This document shows positions 1 to 8,137 of a DNA stretch of 64,000 nt, piece by piece. The DNA lies in NCBI RefSeq assembly GCF_018332715.1, contig NZ_BOQP01000028.1, positions 1 through 64,000 of the forward strand, read 5' to 3'. A model generated the notes under the pieces. That model made no database searches. It was not told the origin of the DNA and saw nothing but the letters and a program-made list of their open reading frames with translations. The translations under genes were made by a program, and so were the position numbers. How positions within the stretch are numbered: position 1 is the stretch's first letter; each line of letters opens with the position of its first letter. This stretch comes from Winogradskya consettensis. Lineage in GTDB: Bacteria; Actinomycetota; Actinomycetes; Mycobacteriales; Micromonosporaceae.

Positions 1-135
1 CCACCCTAAACTTGACGCTCCATGTGAGCTCTTGTAAAAGCGTTTATGCGTCCACTGTGTGATTCACAGCAAACAACCATCCCCCCAAACAACGTCATGT
101 TGTTGGGCTGGGTTGATGGTTTAACGCTGATAGCT
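1..135 (+). other. 23S-5S rRNA internal spacer
   Basis: This stretch directly precedes the 5S rRNA and holds no credible gene. Its composition (a motif resembling tgtgattcacagcaaacaac and short hairpin-prone stretches) is what I expect of the transcribed spacer between 23S and 5S rRNA in actinobacteria. The 23S gene itself would lie upstream of the window; I see no 23S 3' end here. Confidence 0.6.
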
Positions 136-254
136 GTTTCGGTGGTTATAGCGGAGGGGAAACGCCCGGTCTCATTCCGAACCCGGAAGCTAAGCCCTCC
201 AGCGCCGATGGTACTGCACTCGGGAGGGTGTGGGAGAGTAGGACGCCGCCGGAC
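136..254 (+). rRNA. rrf: 5S ribosomal RNA
   Basis: The sequence carries the actinobacterial 5S core blocks: TTCGGTGG at the 5' end pairs with CCGCCGGA at the 3' end to form the terminal helix (138-145 with 246-253), and the internal blocks AAACGCCCGG, CCGAACCCGGAAGC and GGGAGAGTAGGACG are all present in order. Length is about 119 nt, normal for 5S. A strong terminator follows, so this is the end of an rRNA operon read rightwards. Exact ends could shift by one or two bases. Confidence 0.95.
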
Positions 255-262
255 TCAACGTA

Positions 263-306
263 CAGTCGAGGGCCTTCCCCGGATGGGGTTGGCCCTCGAC
301 TGCTTT
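263..306 (+). terminator. Rho-independent terminator of the rRNA operon
   Basis: A perfect 12-bp stem (CAGTCGAGGGCC at 263-274 with GGCCCTCGACTG at 291-302) is followed by CTTTTC. It lies 9 nt after the 5S gene and fits an intrinsic terminator closing the rRNA operon. Confidence 0.9.
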
Positions 307-375
307 TCTGCGTTCAGCGCCTAGTAGCGTTGTACGGACGCCCGTCGGCGTGCCTCGAGCGCGCCGCGGTGCCGG

Positions 376-476
376 GCAAGACCGAACGTGAGCAAGACCG
401 AGCAAGAGCAAGACCGAGCAAGACCGAACGTGAGCAGGACAGAGCGAGAGCTCGACAAGTCAAGAGCGAGAGCTCG
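376..476. repeat. Short direct repeats between the 5S gene and the RGG protein gene
   Basis: A 19-nt sequence starting GCAAGACCGAACGTG occurs exactly twice (376-394 and 418-436; period 42 nt). A 14-nt sequence AGAGCGAGAGCTCG also occurs twice (441-454 and 463-476). The 307-570 interval is otherwise without a supported gene and should contain the promoter and 5' leader of the downstream repeat protein. Confidence 0.7.
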
Positions 477-570
477 GCACGACGTGCAAGTGAATGCCCC
501 CTGTAGTTGATCTGCTCCGGCGACCGGGCCCTCGTGGCCGGCCACGCCGAACCTTGGAAGGAAATGACCC

Positions 571-3540
571 GTGAACCCAGGACCGCAGGATGGCGGCAAC
601 CGCGACGACGAGGCCCGGTCCGGCCGCGCTCGCGACGGCGGCTCCGAAGGACCGCGCGGCGACCGGGGTGACCGGGGCGGAGACCGAGGAGCCCCGCGCC
701 GCGGTGGCTTCCAGAGCGACCGTGGTGGCTCGGGCGGCGGTTTCCGCAGCGGCGGCCCCGACCGTGGCAGCTCGGACCGTGGCGGCTCCGACCGTGGTGG
801 ATACCAGGGTGGTGGCGACCGGGGCGGCTTCCGTGGCGGCGACCGCGGCGGATCCACCGGCGGCTTCCGGGGTGGCGACCGTGACCGTGGCCCCTCGACC
901 GGCGGCGACCGTGGCGGCTTCCGCAGCGGTGGCAGTTCGGACCGTGGCGGCTACCAGGGTGGCGGCGATCGTGGCGGCTTCCGCAGTGGCGGCAGCGGCG
1001 GCTCGGACCGTGGCGGCTACCAGGGCAACCGTGGCGTGACCGGTGGCGACCGCGGCGGTTTCCGTGGCGGCGACCGTGACCGTGGCTCTTCGACCGGTGG
1101 TGGCTTCCGTAGTGGTGGCGACCGTCCCGGCTACCAGGGTGGCGGCGACCGTGGCGGCTTCCGCAGCGGCGGCTCCGACCGTGGTGGGTACCAGGGCGGC
1201 GGCGACCGCGACCGTGGTTCCTCGGCCGGTGGTGGCTTCCGTAGTGGTGGTGACCGTCCGGGTTACCAGGGCAACCGTGACAGTGGCCCTCGCGAGGGTG
1301 GCTTCCGCGGCGGTGACCGTGACCGCGGTGCTTCGAGCGGCGGTTACCAGGGTGGCGGCGACCGCGGTGGGTTCCGTGGTGGCGACCGTGACCGGGGCTC
1401 GTCGACCGGCGGCGACCGTGGCGGATATCAGGGTGGCGGTGACCGGGGCGGTTTCCGTGGCGGCGACCGTGACCGTGGTTCCTCAGCCGGTGGTGGCTTC
1501 CGTAGTGGTGGCGATCGTCCGGGTTACCAGGGCAATCGTGACAGTGGCCCCCGCGAGGGTGGCTTCCGCAGCGGTGGCGGTTCGGACCGTGGCGGTTACC
1601 AGGGTGGCGGCGACCGTGGCGGGTTCCGCAGCGGTGGTTCCGACCGTCCGGGCAACCGCACCGGCGGCGGCTTCCGCGGCGACCGGCCTTCCGGTGACCG
1701 TCCCTCGTTCGGCGACCGGCCCCAGGGCGACCGTGGACCGCGTGAAGGCGGCTTCCGTGGCGGCGACCGGGACCGTGGCGGCGACCGTGGTGGTTACCAG
1801 GGTGGTGGCGACCGGGGTGGCTTCCGTGGCGGAGACCGTGGCGGTTCGACCGGTGGCGACCGTGGCGGCTTCCGCAGTGGCGGTGACCGTCCGGGTTACC
1901 AGGGCAATCGTGACAGCGGCCCTCGCGAGGGTGGCTTCCGCGGCGGTGACCGTGGTGCATCGAGCGGCGGCTACCAGGGTGGTGGCGACCGCGGTGGGTT
2001 CCGTGGCGGGGATCGTGACCGGGGCTCTTCGGCCGGTGGCGGCTTCCGTAGTGGCGGTGACCGTCCGGGTTACCAGGGCAATCGTGACAGCGGCCCTCGC
2101 GAGAGCAGTGGCTTCCGTGGCGGCGACCGGGACCGCGGTGCTTCGAGCGGCGGCTACCAGGGTGGTGGCGACCGCGGTGGGTTCCGTGGCGGGGATCGTG
2201 ACCGGGGCTCCTCGGCCGGTGGCGAGCGTGGCGGGTTCCGCAGTGGTGGCGACCGTCCGGGTTACCAGGGCAACCGTGACAGCAGCACCCGCGAGGGTGG
2301 CTTCCGTGGCGGCGACCGGGACCGTGGCGCTTCGACCGGCGGCTACCAGGGTGGCGGCGACCGTGGCGGCTACCAGGGCAACCGTGGCGGCGACCGGGAC
2401 CGGGGCGGCGACCGTGGTGGATACCAGGGTGGCGGCGACCGGGGTGGTTACCAGGGCAACCGGGGTTCGGCGCGCGATGCGCAGGGGACTCCGCAGGACC
2501 GGCCCCAGGATGACCCGACCGCGTTCAAGGCTCCCGCGATTCCCGATGACATCGCGGCGACCGACCTGGACAAGGACGTGCGCTCCGAGCTGCTGAGCCT
2601 GTCGCGGGAGACCGCTGACGCGGTGGCGCGGCACCTCGTGGCCGCTGGGCAGATCATCGACGAGGATTCCGAGCTGGCGTTGCTGCACGCAATTGCCGCA
2701 CGGCGGCTCGCGTCGCGGATCGCCGTGGTGCGGGAGGCTGTCGGGCTGGCCGCGTACGCCGCGGGTGACTGGACCACGGCGATCGCGGAGCTTCGCACGT
2801 ACCACCGGATGACGGGTAAGCAGACGCACCTGGCCGAGCTGGCCGACTGTGAGCGGGCCCTGGGTCGTCCGGAACGGGCGATCGATCTTTTCCGGGGTGC
2901 CGACAAGGAGACGCTGGACAAGGCCGGCGCCATCGAGCTGCTGATCGTGGCTGCCGGTGCGCGTGGCGACCTCGGCCAGAACGACGCCGCGGTGGCGATG
3001 CTCCAGGTCAAGGAGCTGACCACGGAGGCGGACGCCGAGTGGGCGGCCCGGCTGCGGTATGCGTACGCGGATGCTCTGCTCGCCGCCGACCGGCGTGACG
3101 AGGCTCGGGAGTGGTTCTCGCGGGCCGCTGCGGCGGACGATGACGGCATGACCGACGCCGCGGAGCGCCTGCTCGAGCTCGACGGTGTGTCGATCGAGGG
3201 CGACGAGGACGACGAGGACGAGGACGACGCGCAGGACGGCGCCGACACCAGGTCCGAGGCGCAGCTCGACGATGACGACGACGAGGACCTGGACGACGAG
3301 CTCGACCAGGACGTCGACGCCGGGATCGACGAGGACGACGACGAAGACGATGAGGATGACGACGAGGACGAGGATGACGACCTCGCCGCTGTCGCCGCCG
3401 AGGACGAGGATGACGACGCCGAGGCGCTGACCGATGGTGACCTCGCCGGTGCCGACGCCGACGACCTCGCCGCCAAGACCGATGCTGAGAAGGCCGATGC
3501 CGGCAAGGCTGAGCAGGCGAAGGCGGGGGACAAGGAGTGA
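571..3540 (+). CDS. Giant RGG/RG-repeat protein with TPR-like domain and acidic tail
   Basis: This 989-residue protein has three parts. Residues about 20-632 are low-complexity repeats of GGDRGG, GGFRSGG, GGYQGG and DRPGYQGNRD modules, so the segment is almost only G, R, D, S, Y, F and Q. Residues about 660-870 are an alpha-helical TPR-like domain with helix pairs around ADAVARHLVAAGQ, AAYAAGDWTTAIAEL and RYAYADALLAADRRDEAREW. Residues about 873-965 are almost all D and E, followed by a short KAEQAKAGDKE end. RGG/RG regions typically bind RNA and support phase separation; that role here is inference. The GTG start has AAGGA about 9 nt upstream. The gene overlaps the HAD phosphatase by 4 nt (GTGA), so the two are probably co-translated. 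TPR proteins at this position are common in the family, but so large an RGG region is unusual. Confidence 0.85.
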   Translation: MNPGPQDGGNRDDEARSGRARDGGSEGPRGDRGDRGGDRGAPRRGGFQSDRGGSGGGFRSGGPDRGSSDRGGSDRGGYQGGGDRGGFRGGDRGGSTGGFRGGDRDRGPSTGGDRGGFRSGGSSDRGGYQGGGDRGGFRSGGSGGSDRGGYQGNRGVTGGDRGGFRGGDRDRGSSTGGGFRSGGDRPGYQGGGDRGGFRSGGSDRGGYQGGGDRDRGSSAGGGFRSGGDRPGYQGNRDSGPREGGFRGGDRDRGASSGGYQGGGDRGGFRGGDRDRGSSTGGDRGGYQGGGDRGGFRGGDRDRGSSAGGGFRSGGDRPGYQGNRDSGPREGGFRSGGGSDRGGYQGGGDRGGFRSGGSDRPGNRTGGGFRGDRPSGDRPSFGDRPQGDRGPREGGFRGGDRDRGGDRGGYQGGGDRGGFRGGDRGGSTGGDRGGFRSGGDRPGYQGNRDSGPREGGFRGGDRGASSGGYQGGGDRGGFRGGDRDRGSSAGGGFRSGGDRPGYQGNRDSGPRESSGFRGGDRDRGASSGGYQGGGDRGGFRGGDRDRGSSAGGERGGFRSGGDRPGYQGNRDSSTREGGFRGGDRDRGASTGGYQGGGDRGGYQGNRGGDRDRGGDRGGYQGGGDRGGYQGNRGSARDAQGTPQDRPQDDPTAFKAPAIPDDIAATDLDKDVRSELLSLSRETADAVARHLVAAGQIIDEDSELALLHAIAARRLASRIAVVREAVGLAAYAAGDWTTAIAELRTYHRMTGKQTHLAELADCERALGRPERAIDLFRGADKETLDKAGAIELLIVAAGARGDLGQNDAAVAMLQVKELTTEADAEWAARLRYAYADALLAADRRDEAREWFSRAAAADDDGMTDAAERLLELDGVSIEGDEDDEDEDDAQDGADTRSEAQLDDDDDEDLDDELDQDVDAGIDEDDDEDDEDDDEDEDDDLAAVAAEDEDDDAEALTDGDLAGADADDLAAKTDAEKADAGKAEQAKAGDKE
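720..2460 (+). repeat. Coding minisatellite encoding the RGG repeats
   Basis: The DNA consists of imperfect tandem copies of modules such as GGTGGCGACCGTGGCGGCTTCCG and a larger unit of roughly 190-200 nt that contains GGTTACCAGGGCAAYCGTGACAG. This larger unit recurs around 1260, 1520, 1890, 2070 and 2260. Copies differ mostly at third codon positions, so selection on the protein is likely. Expansion by slippage or recombination and strain-to-strain length change are expected; assembly collapse is also possible here. Confidence 0.85.
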
Positions 3541-4520
3541 GCGGGCGGCTGGTCGACGGGTACGACCTGGTCATCTTCGACCTCGACGGGGTCGTCTATC
3601 TGATCGACAAGCCGATCGCCGGCGCTGCGGAGGCCGTCACGCAGTTGCGTGCGGACGGCACTCCCATCGCGTACGCGACGAACAATGCGTCCCGGCGCGC
3701 GGCTGACGTCGCGAGCCTGCTCAACGGCATGGGTGTGTCGGCGGAGTCGGCTGAGGTCCTGACCTCGGCCGGTGCCGCCGCGGCCCGGCTGGCCGAGCAG
3801 TTGCCGGCCGGTGCTCCGGTGCTGGTGGTCGGTGCCGAGGCGTTGCGTGCGGAAGTACGCGACGCGGGCCTGACGCCGGTGGACAGTCTCGACGACAAGC
3901 CGGCCGCGGTGGTGCAGGGCTTCGGCCCGGACGTGGGCTGGAAGATCCTGGCCGAGGCGGCGCTCGCCGTTCGGGCCGGGGCGTTGTGGGTGGCGACGAA
4001 CACCGACCGCACGCTGCCCAGCCCGCGCGGCCCGCTGCCCGGCAACGGTTCGCTGGTGTCGGTGCTGCGGACGGCGCTGGACCGCGAGCCGGACCTCGTG
4101 GTCGGCAAGCCGGCGCCGGCGCTGTTCGAGACGGCGGCGTCGCTGTCGAAGTCGCAGCGTCCGCTGGCCGTCGGTGACCGGCTGGACACCGACATCGAGG
4201 GCGCGGTCGGTGCGGGCATGGACAGCCTGCTCGTGCTCACCGGTGTGAGTGACGCGGCCGAACTGCTGTCCGCGCCGGAGTCGCGTCGGCCCACTTACGT
4301 GGCCGCGGATCTGTCGGGGCTGTTCGCTCCGGCCGAGGACGCGCGGATCCCGGTGACGGGCGGCGAGGCGGGCGGCTGGCGGCTGAGCGACGGGCGGCTC
4401 GAAGGCTCGGGTACGCCGGTTGACGCGCTGCGGCTGCTGGCCGGTTTCGTGTGGGGTGGCGGCAAGGCGTCGGCCGGCTCGGACGAGGCCGCGAAGCTGC
4501 TGGAGCAGTGGGGTCTCTAG
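3537..4520 (+). CDS. HAD-superfamily (IIA, NagD-like) phosphatase
   Basis: The 327-residue protein has the HAD motifs in order: DLDGVV (nucleophile D15 and D17), ATNNAS, the lysine of GKPAPALF near residue 189 and VGDRLDTD near residue 212. The cap and spacing fit the HAD-IIA sugar-phosphate or p-nitrophenyl-phosphatase group. It dephosphorylates small cytoplasmic phosphates; the true substrate cannot be read from the sequence. It corresponds in position to Rv1692 (a glycerol-phosphate phosphatase, from memory), which lies just upstream of tlyA. The GTG start overlaps the preceding stop by 4 nt. Confidence 0.88.
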   Translation: MSGRLVDGYDLVIFDLDGVVYLIDKPIAGAAEAVTQLRADGTPIAYATNNASRRAADVASLLNGMGVSAESAEVLTSAGAAAARLAEQLPAGAPVLVVGAEALRAEVRDAGLTPVDSLDDKPAAVVQGFGPDVGWKILAEAALAVRAGALWVATNTDRTLPSPRGPLPGNGSLVSVLRTALDREPDLVVGKPAPALFETAASLSKSQRPLAVGDRLDTDIEGAVGAGMDSLLVLTGVSDAAELLSAPESRRPTYVAADLSGLFAPAEDARIPVTGGEAGGWRLSDGRLEGSGTPVDALRLLAGFVWGGGKASAGSDEAAKLLEQWGL

Positions 4521-4531
4521 TTCTGGTGAGA

Positions 4532-4568
4532 ATGGGCCGCGGGGCTTCCCGCGGCCCATTTCTCGTTT
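4532..4568. terminator. Bidirectional terminator between convergent genes
   Basis: A perfect 12-bp stem, ATGGGCCGCGGG / CCCGCGGCCCAT with a GCTT loop (4532-4559), is followed by TTCTCGTTTT. It separates the HAD gene (rightward) from the SCP2 gene (leftward) and can serve both. Confidence 0.85.
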
Positions 4569-4903
4569 TACAGCAGTTTGCGCAGCTTCAGCAGGTCGAA
4601 CGGGTTCGCCTTGATCGAGACCTGCCGGGAGGCGATCGCCTTGGTGACGTCGAGCCGGCCGGTGAGCAGGGCGATGAGGTCGTCGCTGGCCGCGGTGAGG
4701 GCGATCTTCGCCTTGGGGTCGTCGCCGTCGGTGATGTCGACGAGCCGGCCGCCCTCGAGGCGGGCGTGGAACGCGGTCGACAGGTCGGGGACCCGGCACG
4801 CGAGGGTGCGGTCGAGGTCGAGTTTGCCGCGGGTCTCCGCGTTGGCGTCGAGACGGGCAGCGAGCTTGCTCAGGGCCTCACGGCACTCTTCCACGGTGGC
4901 CAT
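4568..4903 (-). CDS. SCP2-type sterol-carrier domain protein
   Basis: This 111-residue protein matches the small stand-alone SCP2 fold: an N-terminal helix (ATVEECREALSKLAARL), a beta-rich centre (FHARLEGGRLVDITDG) and the late helix and strand TASSDDLIALLTG-like region that lines the lipid-binding tunnel. Such proteins bind hydrophobic ligands in the cytoplasm; the ligand is unknown. The ATG has AAGGAGCG in front. It is the only leftward gene in the first 25 kb and shares a terminator with the HAD gene. Confidence 0.8.
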   Translation of the reverse strand: MATVEECREALSKLAARLDANAETRGKLDLDRTLACRVPDLSTAFHARLEGGRLVDITDGDDPKAKIALTAASDDLIALLTGRLDVTKAIASRQVSIKANPFDLLKLRKLL

Positions 4904-5026
4904 TGCGGACGCTCCTTGTCACGACACCTGATCTCGTAACGCACGGTACCCGACGGGCGTGCGGGGTAGCCCGGTAGCGTGGCACCAGCGAAAGCGCAGG
5001 CGCAGCGCGAGAGGGGTGTGGGCGAG

Positions 5027-5937
<911 letters not shown>

Positions 5938-5941
<4 letters not shown>

Positions 5942-6285
5942 GTTACCCGAATCAGCAGCCGCAGCAGCCGCGGCCGGGGCCGATGCCCGGTGGGTTCCGG
6001 CCCGGTCCGCCGCCGGGCGGGCCGCGTCCGGGAGGATTCCAGCCCGCCGCTCCGTCCTATGCGCCCCAGTCGCGGCCGGTGCAGTCGCAGCCGGCGCAGG
6101 CTCAGGCCCCGTCGCAGGTCACCGAGGGGATGCTCGACGGGTCGGAGACGACCGGTCATCCCGCCGTTGACGCTGTTCTGCAGTCGCTTGCCAATGCCGC
6201 CACGCTCGCTCCCGCCGACCAGCTCGCCGAGTACGAAGCCGCGCATCAGGTGCTGCAGGAGACGCTGGCGAGCATCGATCGCTGA
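5938..6285 (+). CDS. Small proline/glycine-rich N-terminus, helical C-terminus protein
   Basis: The 115-residue protein starts with about 60 residues rich in P, G and Q (GPMPGGFRPGPPPGGPRPGG) and ends with two amphipathic helices (TTGHPAVDAVLQSLANAATL and DQLAEYEAAHQVLQETL). The helical end is the conserved part of small proteins coded just before tlyA in actinobacteria (position of Rv1693). The function is unknown. It overlaps both neighbours (GTGA upstream, one base with tlyA), so it belongs to the tlyA operon. Confidence 0.75.
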
Positions 6286-7145
6286 TGGCTCGTCGCGCGC
6301 GGCTCGATGCCGAACTTGTACGCCGCAAACTTGCCCGGTCCCGGGAGCAGGCCGCCACGCTGGTGGCGGCCGGCCGGGTGCAGGTGCGCGGCTCCGTGGC
6401 GCAGAAGGTCGCCACGATGATCGACCCGGCCGATCCGGTCGTGGTGACCGGGGAGGACCCGGCTGACGAGTACGTCTCCCGGGGCAGTCACAAGCTGAAC
6501 GGGGCGTTGAAGGCGTTCGAGGGCCTCGAGGTGGAGGGCCGGCGGTGCCTGGATGCCGGGGCGTCGACCGGCGGGTTCACCGATGTGCTGCTGCGTGCCG
6601 GGGCTGCCAAGGTGTACGCCGTGGACGTCGGTTACGGGCAGCTCGCGTGGCCACTGCGTACCAATGATCGGGTGGTGGTGATGGAGCGCACGAATGTGCG
6701 TACGTTGTCGCCGGAAATGATCGAAGGCCCGGTGGCACTCACGGTGGCCGATCTGTCCTTCATCTCGTTGCGGCTCGTGTTGCCCGCCCTGGCGGCCTGT
6801 ACGGCTGTCGACGGTGATCTGGCGCTGATGGTGAAGCCTCAGTTCGAGGTCGGCAAGGAGCGGGTCGGCACCGGGGGTGTGGTCCGGGACTGGCGGCTGC
6901 GGGCGGAGGCGGTGCTGGACGTCGCCGCGACGGCGGCGGAGCTGGGGCTGGGTGTGGCGTCGGTGGCGGCGAGTCCGTTGCCGGGTCCGAGCGGCAATGT
7001 GGAGTTCTTCGTGTGGTTCCGCCGGGACGCATCACCGGCTGATCCTGAGCGAGTACGCGCGGTGGTCGCAGCGGGGCCGTCCGGCGAGGTAAGTTCCGGC
7101 GAGCCGGCATCGACGCCGGTTTCGCCCCCCTTGGAGGACGTGTGA
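6285..7145 (+). CDS. tlyA: TlyA: 16S/23S rRNA cytidine-2'-O-methyltransferase
   Basis: The 286-residue protein has an N-terminal S4 RNA-binding domain (RARLDAELVRRKLARSREQ...GRVQVRG) and an FtsJ/RrmJ-type methyltransferase domain with the SAM motif DAGASTGGF at residues 89-97. Catalytic-type residues are seen in SRGSHKL, LSFISL and KPQFE. In mycobacteria TlyA methylates C1409 of 16S and C1920 of 23S rRNA and sets capreomycin and viomycin susceptibility. The last ~25 residues form a variable tail. It sits between its usual neighbours, upstream of nadK and recN. Confidence 0.95.
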   Translation: MARRARLDAELVRRKLARSREQAATLVAAGRVQVRGSVAQKVATMIDPADPVVVTGEDPADEYVSRGSHKLNGALKAFEGLEVEGRRCLDAGASTGGFTDVLLRAGAAKVYAVDVGYGQLAWPLRTNDRVVVMERTNVRTLSPEMIEGPVALTVADLSFISLRLVLPALAACTAVDGDLALMVKPQFEVGKERVGTGGVVRDWRLRAEAVLDVAATAAELGLGVASVAASPLPGPSGNVEFFVWFRRDASPADPERVRAVVAAGPSGEVSSGEPASTPVSPPLEDV

Positions 7146-7185
7146 TGGTTTTCCCCGGTTCGCTGCGTGCCGGAGCAGGGCCCTC

Positions 7186-8073
7186 ATGAGCCGTTCGGCG
7201 TTGATGGTCACCCACACCGGGCGGCGGCAGAGCACGCAGTACGCGCAGACGGTCGCGCGGGATCTGGTCGCGAACGGGTTCGAGGTCAAGGTCATCGCCG
7301 AGGAGGTCGACGATCTGGAGCTGCCGCCGGGCGTCACCCCGGTGGACGATCCCGACGCGGCCGAGGGCGTGGAGATCGTGTTCGCGCTCGGCGGTGACGG
7401 CACGTTCCTGCGCGCGGCCGAGCTGGCGCGCCCGGCGAAGGTGCCGCTGCTCGGGATCAATCTCGGCAAGGTCGGCTTCCTGGCCGAGGCGGAGCTGCAG
7501 AACATCGACCAGACCGTGAAGGACATCGTCGCCGGGAACTACACGGTGGACGAACGGCTGACCCTTGACGTGCGGGCGGAGTACGACGGGCGGCTGATCG
7601 CCGACTCGTGGGCGCTCAACGAGGTCAGCGTCGAGAAGGGGCAGCGGGCGCAGATGCTCGAGCTGCTGGTCGACGTGGACGGGCGGCCGCTGTCACGGTA
7701 CGGGTGTGACGGTGTTGTGTGCGCCACACCGACGGGTTCCACGGCGTACGCGTTCTCGGCGGGCGGTCCGGTGGTGTGGCCGGAGGTGGAGGCGCTGCTG
7801 CTGGTGCCGATCAGCGCGCACGCGTTGTTCAGCAAACCGATCGTGACGGCGCCCACGTCGACGTTCGTGCTGACCGTCGATCCGTACACGTCGTTCGCGA
7901 CGTTGTGCTGCGACGGGCGGCGTACGTGGGATCTGCCGCCGGGTGCGCAGGTCACGGTGCATCGTGGTGATCTTCCGGTGCGGCTGGTACGGCTGAACCC
8001 GAAGCCGTTCACCGACACGCTGGTGGCCAAGTTCCACCTGCCGGTGGAGGGCTGGCGGGGTAATCGACGCTGA
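7186..8073 (+). CDS. nadK: NAD kinase
   Basis: This 295-residue enzyme phosphorylates NAD to NADP in the cytoplasm. It shows the GGDGT nucleotide-binding motif at residues 69-73, the NE/D motif in WALNEVSVEK, and the conserved block DGVVCATPTGSTAYAFSAGG. Length and gene order (tlyA-nadK-recN) are standard. The ATG start has GGAGCAGGG 6-14 nt upstream. Confidence 0.95.
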   Translation: MSRSALMVTHTGRRQSTQYAQTVARDLVANGFEVKVIAEEVDDLELPPGVTPVDDPDAAEGVEIVFALGGDGTFLRAAELARPAKVPLLGINLGKVGFLAEAELQNIDQTVKDIVAGNYTVDERLTLDVRAEYDGRLIADSWALNEVSVEKGQRAQMLELLVDVDGRPLSRYGCDGVVCATPTGSTAYAFSAGGPVVWPEVEALLLVPISAHALFSKPIVTAPTSTFVLTVDPYTSFATLCCDGRRTWDLPPGAQVTVHRGDLPVRLVRLNPKPFTDTLVAKFHLPVEGWRGNRR

Positions 8074-8122
8074 TCAGCGTCGTCTTCGGTGGGATGCCGG
8101 TGGGCAATTGTCGGTGGGCACC

Positions 8123-8128
8123 GATACT
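8123..8128 (+). promoter_or_regulatory. Candidate -10 box for leaderless recN mRNA
   Basis: GATACT ends 9 nt before the recN GTG and no Shine-Dalgarno sequence is visible before that codon, so transcription could start at or next to the start codon. The spacing is slightly longer than the 6-7 nt seen at the other candidates in this window. Confidence 0.4.
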
Positions 8129-8137
8129 GTTCGCCCT

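Noticed and set aside
314..2829. Long open frames antisense or in other frames of the RGG gene
   Set aside because: They consist of H/R/G or A/T/V repeats dictated by the repeat DNA and lack starts with SD sequences; they are shadows of the plus-strand gene.
2448..4799. 783-codon minus-strand frame across the TPR and HAD genes
   Set aside because: It is opposite two well-supported genes, has a poly-Ser run produced by the acidic codons, and shows no domain.
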